Below are positions 1 to 7,836 of a DNA stretch of 64,000 bases, in pieces. The notes beneath the pieces are model-generated. The model saw only the letters and a program-made list of their open reading frames with translations. It was not told the DNA's origin and did not search any database. The position numbers were made by a program, and so were the translations under genes. The number at the start of each line of letters is the position of its first letter. The first letter of the stretch is position 1. Origin of the DNA: Gracilinema caldarium DSM 7334 (GTDB lineage Bacteria > Spirochaetota > Spirochaetia > Treponematales > Breznakiellaceae); the NCBI RefSeq assembly GCF_000219725.1, contig NC_015732.1:496001-560000 (forward strand). The letters run 5' to 3'.

Positions 1-1350
1 TCGGATGAGCGCTTTGACCATATCTTCTGGATGATATCCAAGATAGTTGATAATAAACTCTTTTTCTTTTTGTGATGCCTTATCCAACCATCCTTTCATA
101 GTATCGTTATCATGGGTTCCTGTGTATACAACGCTTAAGGGGGTATACATGTGAGGTAAGAAGCCATTCAGTGTATTAAGGCCTTTACCGCTTTCATTGG
201 CATCAAAGGCAAACTGTAGTATTTTCATGCCTGGAAGCTCAAATGAATCCCGCAAGTCACGAACTTCTTCTGTAATAAACCCGAGATCTTCTGCAAGTAT
301 GGGAATATCTCCAAGCTCTTCCTTTAGTTTTTTAAAGAATGCATGCCCCGGAGCCTTTTCCCAACGACCATATTCTGCGGTTTGGTTGCCAAAGGGTATA
401 GCCCAATAGGCTTCAAATCCACGGAAATGGTCAACCCTGAGGTAATCGAAAAGGCGCATGTTTCCTTTTATACGTTTAATCCACCAGGAAAAATCTTCTG
501 CCTCATGGGCTTTCCAATTATAAAGGGGATTTCCCCATAACTGCCCAGTAGCACTAAAATAATCTGGCGGTACTCCTGCTACAGCTATTGGCTGGCCATC
601 ATCATTAATTTGAAAAAGATGCCGGTGAGCCCATACATCAACAGAGTCTGCCGCGACAAATATCGGAATATCGCCAATAATGGAAATCCCCTTGGTATTT
701 GCATAGCTTTTTAAGGCTTTCCATTGGGAGAAGAAGAAAAACTGAATTACTCTTCGTTCTTCCATGGATGCCTGGTGCTCCGGGTCAGATATCCATTTTT
801 CTATGGCTTCGGCCTTTTTAAGGGCAAGATCCTTTGGCCAATAATTAGACCACATGGCTCCAAAACGACCTTCTGCGATAGCTTTTTTATCAAAATGCTC
901 TTTTATATCCATAAATAAGACATAATCATCGAGCCACCAGGATTCTTCGTTTTTAAAATTGTTAAACGTTTCGTGGGCGGAACTTGTTTTAGAGGAAAGA
1001 AAACGCTGTGCAGCAAGATAAAGTTTACTAAACTTCCAAGGAATAATCATCCCATAATCTACATTACCCTCTAGAGGGGCAGGACAATCAGAAAGGTCCT
1101 GTTCACTGAGATACCCCTCTGAGATGAGTGTATCAAGGCTCACCAGTAGTGGATTTCCTGCAAAGGTGGAAAAAGATGCATAGGGGGAATCACCGTACCC
1201 AGTCGGTCCTAAGGGTAAAACCTGCCATATTTTTTGACCAGACTGTACAAGCCAATCTATAAAAGAAAAGGCTTTTTTCCCAATATCACCAATACCATAG
1301 GGGCCAGGAAGACTGGTGGGATGTAGTAAAATACCGCTTTTTCGATGCAT
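1..1350 (-). CDS. malQ: 4-alpha-glucanotransferase (amylomaltase), C-terminus off window
   Basis: The reading frame opens at ATG 1350-1348 and stays open to base 1, giving 450 residues of an enzyme usually about 500 long, so roughly the last 50 are outside the window. Seen: the N-terminus has the HPTSLPGPYGIGD motif of GH77 enzymes. The catalytic nucleophile is Asp307 in RVDHFRGF, the acid/base is Glu354 in AEDLG, and the third carboxylate is Asp414 in THDND. Family knowledge: cytoplasmic transfer of glucan segments between maltodextrins in glycogen or maltose use. GGAGG sits 5 nt before the ATG, and a good promoter with an operator-like palindrome lies just upstream, so sugar-responsive control is likely. 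It is divergent in function from its neighbour and separated from it by a terminator. Confidence 0.95.
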   Translation of the reverse strand, partial: MHRKSGILLHPTSLPGPYGIGDIGKKAFSFIDWLVQSGQKIWQVLPLGPTGYGDSPYASFSTFAGNPLLVSLDTLISEGYLSEQDLSDCPAPLEGNVDYGMIIPWKFSKLYLAAQRFLSSKTSSAHETFNNFKNEESWWLDDYVLFMDIKEHFDKKAIAEGRFGAMWSNYWPKDLALKKAEAIEKWISDPEHQASMEERRVIQFFFFSQWKALKSYANTKGISIIGDIPIFVAADSVDVWAHRHLFQINDDGQPIAVAGVPPDYFSATGQLWGNPLYNWKAHEAEDFSWWIKRIKGNMRLFDYLRVDHFRGFEAYWAIPFGNQTAEYGRWEKAPGHAFFKKLKEELGDIPILAEDLGFITEEVRDLRDSFELPGMKILQFAFDANESGKGLNTLNGFLPHMYTPLSVVYTGTHDNDTMKGWLDKASQKEKEFIINYLGYHPEDMVKALIR

Positions 1351-1363
1351 AAAACCTCCATTT

Positions 1364-1371
1364 AACCGGTT
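1364..1371. promoter_or_regulatory. Operator-like palindrome at malQ transcription start
   Basis: AACCGGTT is an 8-bp perfect palindrome with a central CG, as in LacI-family operators. It covers the predicted +1 of malQ (about 1366). Binding there would block initiation. No LacI-type gene is in the window, so the regulator is unknown. Confidence 0.35.
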
Positions 1372-1372
1372 T

Positions 1373-1402
1373 AGTATAGCATTATTTTTTATAAAAAAGC
1401 AA
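1373..1402 (-). promoter_or_regulatory. malQ promoter
   Basis: On the minus strand TTGCTT (1402-1397), an 18-nt spacer and TATACT (1378-1373) form a sigma70-type promoter. TGC directly before the -10 makes it an extended -10 element. Expected start is near 1366, leaving a short leader of about 16 nt. Confidence 0.6.
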
Positions 1403-1430
1403 TAATAAGAATTAAAATCTGTTTAATCAA

Positions 1431-1464
1431 CAAAAAAGGCCGTTCATGGATTACATGAACAGCC
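1431..1464 (-). terminator. Rho-independent terminator after the RecA-fold ATPase gene
   Basis: Read on the minus strand, GGCTGTTCATG pairs with CATGAACGGCC around a 5-nt loop with one internal mismatch, followed directly by TTTTTTG. It lies 70 nt past the stop of the 1534-2238 gene and isolates malQ from the fusA operon. Confidence 0.85.
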
Positions 1465-1533
1465 CTTAGCAAATTGTTTAAGACAAACTTTTAAAAAACA
1501 CAGGTTTCTCAAGGGCCTCTTTAAAGAGACTCA

Positions 1534-2238
1534 TTAAGCCTCAGCGATGAGAAGCGTCTTGATATCCAATTTTAAATCCAGGTGAGTTGGATTTAAAACA
1601 GTACGATCCTTAACAACACTAAATTGAACATAATCTTGTTTGGGTTCAAGCACCACGATAATGTCAAGAAGATCTGCGTAATCCTGTAAAACTTGAGGAA
1701 TACCCAATTTTTCAATTTTTGATTCATCAGGATTGATGTTGCAGCTGTACCATATTTCAAGGTGGAGTTCTTTTGCAAACTCCTTCATAGCTGCAACCCG
1801 TTCCTTTGTAGCCCGGCTGAAGTCATAACCATCGATAATAAGTGCATCGGCCTTAAAACCGCCATCGATAATCATGGCCCGGAGACTGCGAATGATCTGT
1901 TCGCTTGTTACCCCATCCTGGTTAAAATTCATTAACACCCGATTTTTTACCAAGTCATTTTTAACTTCAAGCGCATGTTCAAGATTTTTTTTCTTTGCAA
2001 TTTCTGAAAATATATCTTCATACCAGGCAATAACATAGTCGGTGTGCTGAGAAAAAGATACGTGGATAACCTTTTTCCCCTGCATCAACTTGTCAAGGGC
2101 AATCTGGACGAGGACAGAGGTCTTGCCTACACCCTTTCTGGATGCAATGACCCCAATTTCACCCGCCTTAAGACCACCGTGGATGGACTTTTCGAATACA
2201 CGGACGGGACTGCGTTGAATAAGTTCTTGCTTAACCAT
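1534..2238 (-). CDS. RecA/KaiC-fold ATPase, spirochaete conserved protein of unknown role
   Basis: 234 residues. Seen: a P-loop-like segment at residues 33-41 (SRKGVGKTS), where Ser33 replaces the usual first glycine, and a Walker B-like hydrophobic strand ADALIIDGYDF near residues 150-160. The layout matches small cytoplasmic RecA-superfamily ATPases; there is no membrane segment. It starts 12 nt after the stop of the EF-G gene and is followed by a terminator, so the two form one transcript. The pairing suggests a role linked to translation, stress or polysome state, but that is inference. I do not recognise a named family; a DnaB- or RadA-like helicase core is the closest fold-level description. 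Confidence 0.8.
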   Translation of the reverse strand: MVKQELIQRSPVRVFEKSIHGGLKAGEIGVIASRKGVGKTSVLVQIALDKLMQGKKVIHVSFSQHTDYVIAWYEDIFSEIAKKKNLEHALEVKNDLVKNRVLMNFNQDGVTSEQIIRSLRAMIIDGGFKADALIIDGYDFSRATKERVAAMKEFAKELHLEIWYSCNINPDESKIEKLGIPQVLQDYADLLDIIVVLEPKQDYVQFSVVKDRTVLNPTHLDLKLDIKTLLIAEA

Positions 2239-2250
2239 GACCTCTCCTTC

Positions 2251-4341
2251 CTAGTGTTGTTCCTTCTTCCGTTTCTCTTCAAATTCTTTGATGAGAGCGT
2301 CAGAAATACTGGATGGGACTTTCCCGTATTTCTCAAATTCCATGGTAAACTCGGCCTTGCCTTGCGTCAAGGATCGGAGTACCGTGGAATAACCGAACAT
2401 TTCGCTGAGCGGAACTTCGGCTTCGACACGGGAATAGGACCCCTCTTCAGTGGACGAGGTTATTATACCACGACGTTGGTTAAGTGAGGCAAAAATATTT
2501 CCCTGGAATTCAGTGGGGCCTTCTACGGAAACCTTCATGATGGGTTCCAGAATACAGGGTTTCGCCTTTGCATAACCTTCGCGGAAAGCGCCAATGGCAG
2601 CCAATTGGAAAGCGATATCAGAAGAGTCAACCGGGTGTGATTGACCATCATTGATAACACAGCGGACACCAACAATGGGGAATCCGATGAGAGAACCCTT
2701 TTTGAGGGCTTCCCTGAACCCTTTATCACAGCTGGGAATATACTCGTTCGGGATGGCACCGCCCTTAATATTGTCCACGAATTCGTAATCACCCGTTTCG
2801 AGGGGTTCCATATAACCGGCTACGCGGCCGTACTGACCGGAACCACCGGTCTGTTTCTTATGGGTGTAGTTAAAGTCTGCCCGCTGGGTAATGGTTTCCC
2901 GATAGGCAACCTGGGGCATACCGGTCTCTACTTCACATTTATATTCCCGCTTCATCCGTTCGATGTATACTTCAAGATGGAGCTCACCCATGCCCTTAAT
3001 AATGGTTTGGTTGGATTCAGGATCCACAAAGGTCTGGAATGTGGGGTCCTCTTTGGTAAAGCGGTTGAGGGCTTTGGCCATCTGATCGGCAGATTTCTTG
3101 TCCTTGGGGGTAATGGCTAGTGAGATAACCGGTTCCGGAACATACATACTAGTCATGGCATAGTTAATCGAAGGCGAACAGAAGGTGTCACCGGAGGCAC
3201 AGTCAATACCAAAGAGAGCAACGATATCACCTGGATAGCCTTCATTAATATCTTCCATGCTGTTGGCATGCATACGTACAAGACGACCAACCTTAAACTT
3301 CTTGTGGGCCCGAGAGTTATAGAGTTCATCACCCTTTTTAATTGATCCCTGATAAATACGAACGTAGGTCAGCTGTCCATACTGTCCATCTTCGAGCTTA
3401 AAGCCGAGAGCTACCGTGGGGAGGTTATCTTCGGCCTTGAGCTTTACCGGAGCTTCGTTGTTATCCAGATCTAAGGCCACGTTCTCTACTTCGTTGGGAT
3501 TGGGGAGATACCGCATAACCCCATCGAGGAGGAGCTGCACCCCCTTGTTTTTATAGGCAGAACCCATCATGACTGCTACAAACTGTTCTGCAATGGTTGC
3601 TTTCCGGATAGTAGCATAGATGAGGTCTTCAGGAATTGCTTCTCCTGCCAGGTACAACTCTGCAAGCTCGTCGGAGAACATGGAAAGACCATCCAGGAGT
3701 TCTTCCCGATACTTAGCCGCATCAGCCTGGAGGTGGGCTGGAATTTCAGCATAACGGATCTGAGTGCCCTGATCTCCATCAAAATATACTGCTTTCATGG
3801 TAATGAGATCGACAAGTCCTTCCAGTTTATCCTCGAGTCCAATCGGAATCTGAACAAGGTACGCATTGAGACCGAGCTTCTCCCGGAGCTGCATGCGTAC
3901 TTTAAAGGGATTAGCACCGGTCCGATCACATTTGTTTACAAAGGCAATACGGGGTACGTGGTATCGTTTTAACTGCCGGTCTACGGTGATAGACTGGGAC
4001 TGAACTCCGGCAACAGCACAGAGTACTAATATAGCACCGTCAAGGACCCGAAGGGACCGTTCTACTTCGATGGTGAAATCGACATGTCCGGGAGTATCGA
4101 TTAGATTGATGGTATGGTCTTTCCATGTAACCTGGGTAGCCGCAGATTGGATAGTAATACCCCGTTCCCGCTCCAGTTCCATATGGTCCATGGTTGCCCC
4201 GACGCCGTCTTTTCCGCGTACTTCATGAATGGCATGTATTTTGTTACAATAGAACAAAATACGTTCTGAAAGCGTTGTTTTACCAGAATCGATGTGTGCG
4301 CTGATTCCGATATTCCGCATCTTGCTTATATCGATGCCCAT
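2251..4341 (-). CDS. fusA: Elongation factor G, spdEFG1/mitochondrial EFG1-like type
   Basis: 696 residues with all EF-G parts. The GTPase domain has G1 (AHIDSGKTT), switch II (DTPGHVDF) and G4 (NKCD), followed by domains II-V ending about residue 685. Family knowledge: spirochaetes carry two EF-Gs, one for translocation and one for ribosome recycling. The GKDGVGA insert and IQSAAT segment match the mitochondrial EFG1-like translocase class. NKCD rather than NKxD with Leu/Met is a minor variant. A strong promoter lies about 160 nt upstream of the start, giving a long leader with a small hairpin. The gene is first of a two-gene operon with the RecA-fold ATPase. Confidence 0.95.
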   Translation of the reverse strand: MGIDISKMRNIGISAHIDSGKTTLSERILFYCNKIHAIHEVRGKDGVGATMDHMELERERGITIQSAATQVTWKDHTINLIDTPGHVDFTIEVERSLRVLDGAILVLCAVAGVQSQSITVDRQLKRYHVPRIAFVNKCDRTGANPFKVRMQLREKLGLNAYLVQIPIGLEDKLEGLVDLITMKAVYFDGDQGTQIRYAEIPAHLQADAAKYREELLDGLSMFSDELAELYLAGEAIPEDLIYATIRKATIAEQFVAVMMGSAYKNKGVQLLLDGVMRYLPNPNEVENVALDLDNNEAPVKLKAEDNLPTVALGFKLEDGQYGQLTYVRIYQGSIKKGDELYNSRAHKKFKVGRLVRMHANSMEDINEGYPGDIVALFGIDCASGDTFCSPSINYAMTSMYVPEPVISLAITPKDKKSADQMAKALNRFTKEDPTFQTFVDPESNQTIIKGMGELHLEVYIERMKREYKCEVETGMPQVAYRETITQRADFNYTHKKQTGGSGQYGRVAGYMEPLETGDYEFVDNIKGGAIPNEYIPSCDKGFREALKKGSLIGFPIVGVRCVINDGQSHPVDSSDIAFQLAAIGAFREGYAKAKPCILEPIMKVSVEGPTEFQGNIFASLNQRRGIITSSTEEGSYSRVEAEVPLSEMFGYSTVLRSLTQGKAEFTMEFEKYGKVPSSISDALIKEFEEKRKKEQH

Positions 4342-4507
4342 CTCGTATTATACCTCTTATCCCTAGTATAGCTTCCCGCTCACAGGCGGGTTCGACTCAA
4401 CGTTCGAACTGTATGTAGCAGCCCTGAGATTCCCTTTGTTGTGAGTCCAACCATTAAGCTGTCCAGGGTAATCGTAAGGATGGCTACTATATACTTTCAG
4501 TCCGTAC

Positions 4508-4536
4508 AATATAGTAATATTTGCGATAAGTTTCAA
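4508..4536 (-). promoter_or_regulatory. fusA promoter
   Basis: Minus strand TTGAAA (4536-4531), exactly 17 nt, then TATATT (4513-4508). The predicted start near 4501 leaves an mRNA leader of about 160 nt that contains the CCCGC/GCGGG hairpin at 4376-4391. Confidence 0.65.
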
Positions 4537-4565
4537 GGGGCTCAAGTGTGTAAATGGCAGAGGAT

Positions 4566-6095
4566 TTACCATACCCAGGTCATTGAGAGTTGTATGTTTC
4601 CATCGGCGTTTTGAGCAAGGGGTATGTTCACAGAGCTTGATACATTAACATAATCCTTTTTATAACTTAGTTTTAGGTTGATGGACTCCTGGTGCAAAGA
4701 TGAGTCTTTCTTTGTTACCGTGGTACCAATCTGTATGCTGGTGCTTTTAAATTGTATCCCCAACATTCCCTCACAGGAATATTTAAGGTCTCTTTTACTT
4801 GTTGATGACCGCATCTGGGCCTGGTCTGAAAAGATCTCTATGCGATTTTGCATATTTGCCCACCAGGTTACTCCATTTGTCCCTTGTCGTTGTCGTAACC
4901 TCTTACTTAGCTTATAGCTTACTAAGAGAGCCCCGTTGTAGGGAAGCTCTTCATGTTTTGTATAATTTACTCTTAGTGTTGTATTGGCAGGAATGATCCA
5001 CCATGGGGTCAATAATTGTCCTTTAATGAAATATATATAGTTTTTACTTTCATCAATATAGTATGGACTTGCTATTTCATCTCTACTAAATCTAGTTTCA
5101 GAATTAAGAATAAGATTTCCCAGGTTTTTGTTTCTCATATATATCTGAAAACGGCTTCGGTTTTTTACTTCATGCGGTGTATTTATCTGTAGGTTTCCTG
5201 CACTATCCCTGAATGGTCCTTGAATAGTGTCGTATCCACCGGAAAGACGAAACGATGGGGAGCCAAAAGCAAAAGCCCCTTTCCAATAATAACCTATACC
5301 CTCCCAGGATGTATAGGATGAAGCCATTTCTCCTATAAATTGTAACCAGGGACCAAACCACTGAAAACTTATGCTGGTTATATAATGATTGCGATTAGGA
5401 AGGAATGGAGCTGAAGAAAACCAGGTATTTGCTGATGTTTCAGGGATTGTATGGTAGCCAAAGCCTGCTTCAATACGTAGTGGCTGTCCACTAATATGGA
5501 AGGTTTCGAAGCCTATGGTTCCATGAAGATGTTCCTGTTCCCTCTTATGTAACAAAGAATACAAAAGCCTCCTCTCTCCTAAGGGTATGCTAATAAATCC
5601 TGCGATATCTTGTTGTTGCTGTAAGGATGTGGTCCGTAAAAGTTCTGCGCCTGTTTTGGTATAAGATGCAGGAAGGATAAAGGCCTTTTCCCAAAGATTT
5701 TGAATCCGTTCTTCAATACCATTAATTGATAGGGCTCCATAGAGAAAACGATACCCTCCTTGAGGGGCATACAGCCCAACACCTAATACTTTGGGAATCA
5801 ATGACTCCTGAGTGTGTAATTTCATTGAGTCACTTGTATCCAACGTGATGCTCTGTAACGAATAAACACGAATTCGTGGTAATGGTATGAAAAGCTTAGT
5901 GGGAGAAACATTAACCCTGATGTCAGTTTGTTGAAGCAATTTAGGAATGTCCGCCCAAGGATTTACACTGGTATCTGAATAGATTGATAGGCTAGTACTA
6001 TTGGTTTTATTCTGAGCACCGAGTTTTTGATCAATGATTGAAAGAAACAAACATAGTAATAAAAAACAACTGCGAATCATACCGATATACGGCAT
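4566..6095 (-). CDS. Probable outer-membrane beta-barrel protein, unknown function
   Basis: 509 residues. Seen: an N-terminal signal peptide (basic MIRS, hydrophobic residues to about 24, then LGAQ), and a long body rich in alternating polar/aromatic strands with many Tyr, Trp, Ser and Gly. It ends in a final strand whose last residue is Trp (SMTWVW), typical of barrel proteins inserted by BAM. No lipobox is seen. Met6 is an equally plausible start because neither has a clear ribosome site. It has its own promoter just upstream and stands 224 nt from fusA. I do not recognise the family; substrate and function are unknown. Confidence 0.75.
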   Translation of the reverse strand: MPYIGMIRSCFLLLCLFLSIIDQKLGAQNKTNSTSLSIYSDTSVNPWADIPKLLQQTDIRVNVSPTKLFIPLPRIRVYSLQSITLDTSDSMKLHTQESLIPKVLGVGLYAPQGGYRFLYGALSINGIEERIQNLWEKAFILPASYTKTGAELLRTTSLQQQQDIAGFISIPLGERRLLYSLLHKREQEHLHGTIGFETFHISGQPLRIEAGFGYHTIPETSANTWFSSAPFLPNRNHYITSISFQWFGPWLQFIGEMASSYTSWEGIGYYWKGAFAFGSPSFRLSGGYDTIQGPFRDSAGNLQINTPHEVKNRSRFQIYMRNKNLGNLILNSETRFSRDEIASPYYIDESKNYIYFIKGQLLTPWWIIPANTTLRVNYTKHEELPYNGALLVSYKLSKRLRQRQGTNGVTWWANMQNRIEIFSDQAQMRSSTSKRDLKYSCEGMLGIQFKSTSIQIGTTVTKKDSSLHQESINLKLSYKKDYVNVSSSVNIPLAQNADGNIQLSMTWVW

Positions 6096-6128
6096 GCTTC
6101 GCAGATTTTGCTTTAATTAAGTGCCTGT

Positions 6129-6157
6129 ATTATAATGTTGGGCGGTTTCCTTTTCAG
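6129..6157 (-). promoter_or_regulatory. Promoter of the beta-barrel protein gene
   Basis: Minus strand CTGAAA (6157-6152), 17 nt, TATAAT (6134-6129). Expected start near 6122 gives a leader of about 26 nt to the ATG at 6095. Confidence 0.5.
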
Positions 6158-6190
6158 GCTCCTTGTAACCTCATAGAGGTTAGAAGCCTT

Positions 6191-7168
6191 TTATCGTTTT
6201 ACCTGAACGGAGCTGATATAGCTTTCAGAAAAACCATCAATATTTTTTACCAGGGCAAGCCAGTATTGGGCTTCTTTTTGTGTGGTGTAGGGACCGATGC
6301 GAACCCGGTAATAGGTTTTCCCGTTTACATCCTTTACATCCAGAACAGAGGTGATTCCCTTGGTCTGGAGCTGTTCTTTAACTGATTCAGCTCGTACTTT
6401 GGTAGAGTAAGCTCCTGTCTGCACCCAGTAATCGGTATATACTTTTGGCGTACTCTTGGTTGTGGTTGTTTTGGGTGCTGCCGTTTCTGCAGAAGTCTTT
6501 GTGGAACCTGTTGTTTTAGTCTGGGTGATCTGTACTGAAGGAGAAACATCTTGGGTTGATTTTGTCTCTACCGTCTGTACTGTGCTGGTGCTTCCGGTTA
6601 TGGTAGTACCGGAGGTAGGGGAAACTATTCCTTGGGGGGATGGTACCTGAATCACTACACTGTTAGGATCAGTCCCTGTACCAGGAAGAGTACCGGTGGT
6701 TTTACTGGTAACCGTATTGTCTCCATAGACAATAATCACATCACCGCGGCTTGCAGGGGTTGTTGCAGGAGGCGGCTGGAGGCCCTGGACCGTTTGGGGG
6801 TTCTTGACCCACTCGGTGGGATTAACCCGGTTATCAGCCGATGCCGGCCCCTGTCCGCCAGCTAGGTTTGAAGCGCCGGTAGGGCTCACTGAGCCAACAG
6901 TGCCGGCAGGCCCAGCAACGGAATTCTGTGTATCTGTTGCCATAGTCCCTGCAGTAAGGTTGCCTGCCGCCTGGGCACTGCTTGCTGGGCTGCCGGCTGT
7001 AGGGAAGTTCACTCCAGGGCCTCCAGCCGCCGTCCCAATACTTTGGACTGAGGCGAGGGAATTTGCGGATTGCTTTTTGGTTGAAAGAAGCCAGATTGCT
7101 CCTACAATGAACAAAATTAGGGCCAGGCCTACGGATGTTATGATATACAGTAATTGTTTCTTTTCCAT
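6191..7168 (-). CDS. Single-pass membrane protein with C-terminal SPOR domain
   Basis: 325 residues from the Met at 7168, chosen because MEKKQLLY precedes the membrane helix (about residues 6-28) and the start falls 2 nt after the coaE stop. After the helix comes a long Ser/Thr/Pro/Gly-rich linker (about 30-240), then a SPOR domain in the last 80 residues (WVQTGAY, ... YYRVRIGPY). Family knowledge: SPOR domains bind denuded septal peptidoglycan, so this is probably a periplasmic cell-division or wall-associated protein. It is last in the polA-coaE unit. The longer in-frame extension upstream lies inside coaE and lacks protein-like character. Confidence 0.85.
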   Translation of the reverse strand: MEKKQLLYIITSVGLALILFIVGAIWLLSTKKQSANSLASVQSIGTAAGGPGVNFPTAGSPASSAQAAGNLTAGTMATDTQNSVAGPAGTVGSVSPTGASNLAGGQGPASADNRVNPTEWVKNPQTVQGLQPPPATTPASRGDVIIVYGDNTVTSKTTGTLPGTGTDPNSVVIQVPSPQGIVSPTSGTTITGSTSTVQTVETKSTQDVSPSVQITQTKTTGSTKTSAETAAPKTTTTKSTPKVYTDYWVQTGAYSTKVRAESVKEQLQTKGITSVLDVKDVNGKTYYRVRIGPYTTQKEAQYWLALVKNIDGFSESYISSVQVKR

Positions 7169-7170
7169 AA

Positions 7171-7836
7171 TTAATGCCCTATCCCCTCCCGTTGTAAAAT
7201 TGCATCGATACGGCGTTCCAGGCGGCTCCGATACCACCGGGTAAAGATACCCAGAACGCCCCGATTCTTTACAGTATAGGTATCGGCATTTCCTTGAAAG
7301 TATTGAGCATTGAATTTTTTTTGACTTTTAAAACGTTTCAGAAGCTCCTGTAAGGGCAACCTGTCCCGCTGTTTTCCCCTGATCAATCTGGTTATTAATC
7401 CAGCCTGAACTATAATAATACAACGGAGCCTCGGGAACACAACCGACCGGTGGAGCAGGGCTGCATTGATAGCCACTGCCTTTTTATCCCCCTGGTTCAG
7501 GATCCATGCTTCGGTAAGCTGGTTCGCCCGGGGATGCACGATAGCTTCCAGGTCTGCCAGGTCTTGGGGATTACTGAATACCTGGGCTCCCAGGGCTTTC
7601 CGGTCGATGTTCCCCTCTGGATTTAGTATGGCGGTGCCGAACCTCCCTATGATTGCATCCTTTTCCTGCTCCAGGGCCAGATGGCCCAGTTTATCCACAT
7701 CGAGGACAGGGATTCCCCGTCGCTCAAGCAGGGCTGCGACGTAGTTTTTTCCGGCACAGTATGGGCCGGTAAGGCCTATTAATATAGGTTCTGAACTATG
7801 TTCATCTGCATTGTCCAGGGGCGGCTTTATAATCAT
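7171..7836 (-). CDS. coaE: Dephospho-CoA kinase
   Basis: 221 residues. The ATG at 7836 shares its A with the polA stop (TGATG), so translation is coupled. Seen: a P-loop near residues 22-31 (GPYCAGKN) and a conserved adenylate-kinase-like core with VDKLGH and HP(R) motifs; the LID/C-terminal region is rich in basic residues. Family knowledge: phosphorylates the 3'-OH of dephospho-CoA in the last step of CoA synthesis. Odd: the P-loop Ser/Thr after GK is Asn, and the usual DAD motif reads DVD. It is the only CoaE-like gene visible here. An upstream in-frame extension of 42 residues overlaps polA and is rejected. Confidence 0.85.
   Translation of the reverse strand: MIIKPPLDNADEHSSEPILIGLTGPYCAGKNYVAALLERRGIPVLDVDKLGHLALEQEKDAIIGRFGTAILNPEGNIDRKALGAQVFSNPQDLADLEAIVHPRANQLTEAWILNQGDKKAVAINAALLHRSVVFPRLRCIIIVQAGLITRLIRGKQRDRLPLQELLKRFKSQKKFNAQYFQGNADTYTVKNRGVLGIFTRWYRSRLERRIDAILQREGIGH

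Noticed and set aside
4363-4572. 69-codon minus-strand frame in the fusA leader
   Set aside because: It runs across the promoter and has no ribosome site or domain; the region is better read as an untranslated leader.
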